A stretch of DNA of 26,597 nucleotides from Gammaproteobacteria bacterium. GTDB lineage: Bacteria > Pseudomonadota > Gammaproteobacteria > Pseudomonadales > Azotimanducaceae. Under the pieces are notes generated by a model, which did no database searches, had not been told where the DNA came from, and saw only the letters and a program-made list of their open reading frames with translations. The first letter of the stretch is position 1; every line of letters starts with the position of its first letter. The DNA is taken from NCBI GenBank assembly GCA_002725095.1, contig PBQQ01000002.1:7675-34271 (forward strand), in the 5' to 3' direction. A program made the translations under genes and the position numbers. Of the stretch, positions 23,497-26,597 are shown in pieces.

Positions 23497-24807
23497 CTAG
23501 TTGAGTTGCAGTTGCCAGCGCTGGGCCTTACGACACAGCTCGTCGATATTGATTTTTGTTAGTTGTCCTTCGCTGACCAGTGTCGTCCCTGCAACCATGA
23601 CGGTGCTCACCGCCGAGCCGCTACTATTGTGCACAAGACTCGCGAACGGATCGTGAACGGGCGCCATATTGGCCTGTTGAGTATTTATCGCAATGAGGTC
23701 AGCGCTTTTCCCCACTTCCAGCGAACCCACGTCGTGATCCAGTCCGAGCGCCTTGGCGCCGTTCAACGTGGCCATTTTTAGGGCGTCGTTGGCCTTGCCC
23801 TGAGTTGGATCAGCTCGGCTATGTTTTGCCAGCAAAGCGGCCAGGCGCAGTTCCGCGAACAGATCCTGAGTATTATTTGATGCCGCGCCGTCCGTACCCA
23901 ATGCAACCGTAATGTCTTGGGCCTGTAGCTCTGCAACCGGGCAGGTGCCGCTGGCCAGTTGCATATTAGACGTGGGGCAGTGCACAACACTCGTTTGTGC
24001 TGCAGCCACCATGTCGATTTCCGCTTCGGTCAGTTGTGTCATGTGCACGGCTTGCAGCCTCGGCCCGAGCAGCCCCGTGTCGCGCAGTAGGTGCACGTAG
24101 CCATGACCCAGTTGCTCATGGGCTTGCGCCACCTCGTGGCGAGTTTCGTGCAGATGAATTTGCACAGCAGCGTCCAACTCGTCCGCGTACATAGCGATTT
24201 GGCTCAGATGTTTTTGTTTGACGCTGTACGGGCTGTGAGGACCGAACGCGATATTAACCAGCGGGTGATGTCTGTATTCGTCGTACAGCGCCATAGTTTT
24301 GTGTAGGGCGTCGTCGGCGTCGCGACTCCATAGAGTAGCAAAGTCGATGACGGGCGCCGCAATTTGACAGCGTATACCCGTTTGATGCGCGACTCGAGCC
24401 ACCGTTTCTGGAAAAAAGTACATGTCGGCAAACGTCGTGGTCCCCGACAGCAGCATCTCCGCTATGGTCAGTTCGGTACCCAACGCGACCGCCTGAGCAT
24501 TCATGTGCTTTGCCTCAAAGGGCCAGATCGCGTCGCGTAACCACTCTTGCAAAGCGAGGCCGGTGCCGATCCCCCGCATCAGGCTCATGGCCGCATGTCC
24601 GTGAGCGTTAACCAGCCCCGGCATTAGGATTTGATCCTGCAGATGGGTATGCGCACAGTCGGGATATCGCGTCAGCAATTCGCTGGTGGCGGCCAGCGCA
24701 ATAATGCGGCCATCTTGCACCGCGATGCCGTGGTCAGCCAGCGCAATATTATTTGGCGCAATGGGCAGTAACCAAGTCGCGCTGAGAACAAATTCTGGGG
24801 CTTGCAT
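23497..24807 (-). CDS. mtaD: TRZ/ATZ-family amidohydrolase: 5'-methylthioadenosine/S-adenosylhomocysteine deaminase
   Basis: Metal-dependent hydrolase expected to deaminate methylthioadenosine (to methylthioinosine) and possibly S-adenosylhomocysteine, as shown for the Pseudomonas aeruginosa homologue PA3170. The 436-residue protein has the amidohydrolase metal motif NAHGHAAMSLMRG (His 69, His 71), SGTTTFADMYFFPE, GPHSPYSV, HLHET, the fourth metal His in AVHMTQL, VVHCPTSNMQLASG, and the metal Asp in LGTDGAASNN. HGH rather than the more general HTH also occurs in the Pseudomonas protein. It stands 42 bases upstream of ubiG. In pseudomonads mtnA lies between this gene and gyrA; here only 156 bases separate them and mtnA is missing. 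Confidence 0.9.
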   Translation of the reverse strand: MQAPEFVLSATWLLPIAPNNIALADHGIAVQDGRIIALAATSELLTRYPDCAHTHLQDQILMPGLVNAHGHAAMSLMRGIGTGLALQEWLRDAIWPFEAKHMNAQAVALGTELTIAEMLLSGTTTFADMYFFPETVARVAHQTGIRCQIAAPVIDFATLWSRDADDALHKTMALYDEYRHHPLVNIAFGPHSPYSVKQKHLSQIAMYADELDAAVQIHLHETRHEVAQAHEQLGHGYVHLLRDTGLLGPRLQAVHMTQLTEAEIDMVAAAQTSVVHCPTSNMQLASGTCPVAELQAQDITVALGTDGAASNNTQDLFAELRLAALLAKHSRADPTQGKANDALKMATLNGAKALGLDHDVGSLEVGKSADLIAINTQQANMAPVHDPFASLVHNSSGSAVSTVMVAGTTLVSEGQLTKINIDELCRKAQRWQLQLN

Positions 24808-24813
24808 GGCGGC

Positions 24814-24842
24814 ATTATAGCGCTCTGGCGAGTCGCGGTCTT
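24814..24842 (-). promoter_or_regulatory. Candidate mtaD promoter giving a leaderless mRNA
   Basis: On the minus strand a perfect TATAAT (24819-24814) is followed by exactly six bases and then the A of the mtaD ATG at 24807, the expected transcription start. Seventeen bases upstream is AAGACC (24842-24837), which keeps the GAC core of the -35. No ribosome site can be upstream of the ATG if this promoter is used. Confidence 0.45.
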
Positions 24843-24963
24843 GGCTTCAATGGGGCCGCTTTAAAGGCGATGAAGCGCGTGAGTTGAGGCCATTCTAAGG
24901 CGAAAAAAGGCCCCGCTTGTGGTAGCATATTTGGCTTAATTTGCTCTTGGTTGATCCAGTTTT

Positions 24964-26597
24964 ATGTCCGACACGTTGCCCCCTGATTTGCCCCCCGACA
25001 GTCGGGATATTTCCCCGGTAAACATCGAGGACGAACTGCGACAGTCCTACTTAGATTACGCCATGAGCGTCATTGTTGGGCGCGCGTTACCGGACGTGCG
25101 TGACGGCCTTAAGCCCGTGCATAAACGCGCGTTGTTCGCCATGAACGAGCTGAATAACGTTCATAATCGCCCTTATGTTAAGTCCGCTCGTGTCGTCGGC
25201 GACGTCATTGGTAAGTACCACCCGCATGGCGATAGCGCGGTCTACGAGACCATAGTGCGCATGGCTCAAGATTTCTCTATGCGCTACCTTTTGGTAGACG
25301 GTCAGGGCAATTTTGGATCCATTGACGCTGACCCGCCCGCCGCGATGCGCTACACCGAAGTGCGCATGGCCAAAATGGCCTCGGAACTGCTGGCGGATCT
25401 CGATAAAGACACCGTGGATTTCGTCAATAATTACGACGACACCCTGACCATGCCAGAAGTGTTGCCCACCCGGGTGCCCAACTTGCTGGTTAACGGCAGT
25501 TCGGGCATTGCTGTGGGTATGGCGACCAACATTCCGCCGCACAATCTGACCGAAGTGACCAACGCCTGTTTGCAGATGTTGGAGCAACCTGAGATCACTG
25601 TGAATGAGCTCATGGAGCACATCCAAGGGCCAGATTTTCCCACCGGCGCTATGATCAATGGTCGTGCAGGTATCGTGCAGGCGTACCGAACCGGTCGCGG
25701 CAAGATATATGTGCGTGCTAAGGCTGATGTCGAAACCGATAAATCCGGGCGTGACCGTATCGTCATTACGGAAATTCCCTACCAGCTGAACAAAGCGCGT
25801 TTGATCGAAAAGATCGCCGAGTTGGTTAAAGAAAAGCGCATAGAAGGGATTACAGAATTGCGCGACGAGTCCGATAAGGACGGGTTGCGTGTCGTCATCG
25901 AGTTGCGTCGTGGCGAAGCCGGCGAAGTAGTACTCAACAACCTCTACACCCAAACCCAGCTACAAACCGTGTTTGGTATTAATTGCGTGGCATTAGTCGA
26001 CGGCCAACCTAAGCTTCTTAACTTAAAAGAGATGTTAGAAGCGTTTCTTCAGCATCGCAAAGAAGTGGTTACGCGCCGCAGCCTGTACTTACTGCGCCGG
26101 GCTCGCCAGCGCGGTCATATTTTGGAGGGTCAAGCCGTCGCGTTAGCGAACATCGACGCGGTTATTGAACTGATCAAAAATTCGCCCTCTGCTGCGGATG
26201 CGCGCGAAGCGCTGATGGAAAAGCGTTGGCACGCGCCGGCGCTGTTTGAATTGCTCGAACGGGTGGGCAGTGACGCATGCCGGCCCGAGTCATTGAGCGA
26301 AGATTTCGGATTTACCGAGGATCTGTACCGTCTAACCGAAGAGCAAGCTCAGGCGATTTTAGAAATTCGTCTGCATCGTCTGACGGCCATGGAGCAGAGC
26401 AAGCTCATGGAAGATTATCAGGGCGTGCTCGACGAAATCGCCGACCTGTTGGATATCCTAGGTTCATATGAACGCATGATCAGTGTTATTCGTGAGGAAC
26501 TAGAAGATATTCGCAGCTCTTACGGTGACGAACGCCGCACTGAGATCATGGCCAGTCAGCAAGACCTTTCCGACGAAGATCTCATTACGGAAGAAGA
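24964..26597 (+). CDS. gyrA: DNA gyrase subunit A (3' end outside window)
   Basis: Breakage-reunion subunit of DNA gyrase, which introduces negative supercoils. The first 544 codons are present. After a Pro/Asp-rich start come ISPVNIEDELRQSYLDYAMSV, GRALPDVRDGLKPVHKRALF and the quinolone-determining region GKYHPHGDSAVYETIVRMAQ with Ser 91 (E. coli Ser83) and Glu 95 (E. coli Asp87). The active Tyr is 130 in AAMRYTE. Before it stands IDADPP where E. coli has IDGDSA. The tower and coiled-coil regions follow to the edge (LTEEQAQAILEIRLHRLT and the end LITEE); the C-terminal beta-pinwheel is not seen. No strong ribosome site is visible before the ATG. It is divergent from mtaD. Confidence 0.99.
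   Translation, partial: MSDTLPPDLPPDSRDISPVNIEDELRQSYLDYAMSVIVGRALPDVRDGLKPVHKRALFAMNELNNVHNRPYVKSARVVGDVIGKYHPHGDSAVYETIVRMAQDFSMRYLLVDGQGNFGSIDADPPAAMRYTEVRMAKMASELLADLDKDTVDFVNNYDDTLTMPEVLPTRVPNLLVNGSSGIAVGMATNIPPHNLTEVTNACLQMLEQPEITVNELMEHIQGPDFPTGAMINGRAGIVQAYRTGRGKIYVRAKADVETDKSGRDRIVITEIPYQLNKARLIEKIAELVKEKRIEGITELRDESDKDGLRVVIELRRGEAGEVVLNNLYTQTQLQTVFGINCVALVDGQPKLLNLKEMLEAFLQHRKEVVTRRSLYLLRRARQRGHILEGQAVALANIDAVIELIKNSPSAADAREALMEKRWHAPALFELLERVGSDACRPESLSEDFGFTEDLYRLTEEQAQAILEIRLHRLTAMEQSKLMEDYQGVLDEIADLLDILGSYERMISVIREELEDIRSSYGDERRTEIMASQQDLSDEDLITEE

Noticed and set aside
25243..25302. Quinolone resistance mutation in GyrA
   Set aside because: Glu at the second position occurs naturally in susceptible species and the key Ser is retained, so resistance cannot be claimed.
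25087..25953. 288-codon open frame on the minus strand
   Set aside because: It is wholly antisense to the conserved core of gyrA, whose translation is unbroken and matches the family; the antisense product has no recognisable domain.

Overview
The window is a dense, ordinary-looking chromosomal stretch from a gammaproteobacterium. The evidence is the set of linked gene neighbourhoods that pseudomonads and their relatives share: metG followed by the Rnf operon with mrp and dcd on the other side; purM divergent from a DUF2066 gene with hda downstream; scpA-scpB-rluB; and gyrA next to the MTA deaminase gene, ubiG and a YciK-type SDR. The order or genus cannot be told from what is visible. There are 26 protein genes, two of them cut by the window edges. 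I see no rRNA, tRNA, CRISPR array, insertion sequence or phage gene. The longest stretch without a gene is about 260 bases (3565-3825), so no gene-free stretch exceeds 300 bases.

Layout. 1-3564 (minus): metG, rnfA and an rnfB that continues without a stop into an RnfC-like ferredoxin segment and runs off the left edge. 3826-5455 (plus): mrp and dcd. 5499-6539 (minus): purM, without purN behind it. 6690-10213 (plus): a tightly packed run of DUF2066 lipo/periplasmic protein, CDP-alcohol phosphatidyltransferase, hda and a MurG-like glycosyltransferase. 10300-11475 (plus): a short-type phosphoglycerate dehydrogenase. 11472-18393 (minus): yciB, pdxJ, periplasmic cyclophilin, membrane-anchored cold-shock-domain protein, argS, 3-mercaptopyruvate sulfurtransferase and mnmC. 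18472-21894 (plus): yciO, scpA, scpB, rluB. 21895-24807 (minus): MTA/SAH deaminase, ubiG, yciK. 24964-26597 (plus): the first 544 codons of gyrA.

Functional themes. Translation and tRNA maturation are strongly represented (metG, argS, mnmC, the sulfurtransferase that could feed it, yciO, rluB), as is chromosome maintenance (hda, scpAB, gyrA). Many junctions overlap by 1 or 4 bases (TGATG, GTGA, TTGA), which implies translational coupling.

The most unusual items are: the RnfB protein carrying two extra RnfC-like 4Fe-4S motifs; a MurG homologue outside the division/cell-wall cluster whose motifs resemble Firmicutes MurG rather than the enterobacterial enzyme, followed by a phosphoglycerate dehydrogenase of a type also common in Firmicutes; an overlap of an acidic-phospholipid-type synthase gene with hda, two activities that act oppositely on DnaA; an 18-bp perfect palindrome that fills the spacer of a candidate purM promoter; and a perfect TATAAT placed so that the MTA deaminase mRNA would be leaderless. 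I found no clearly new multi-gene system.
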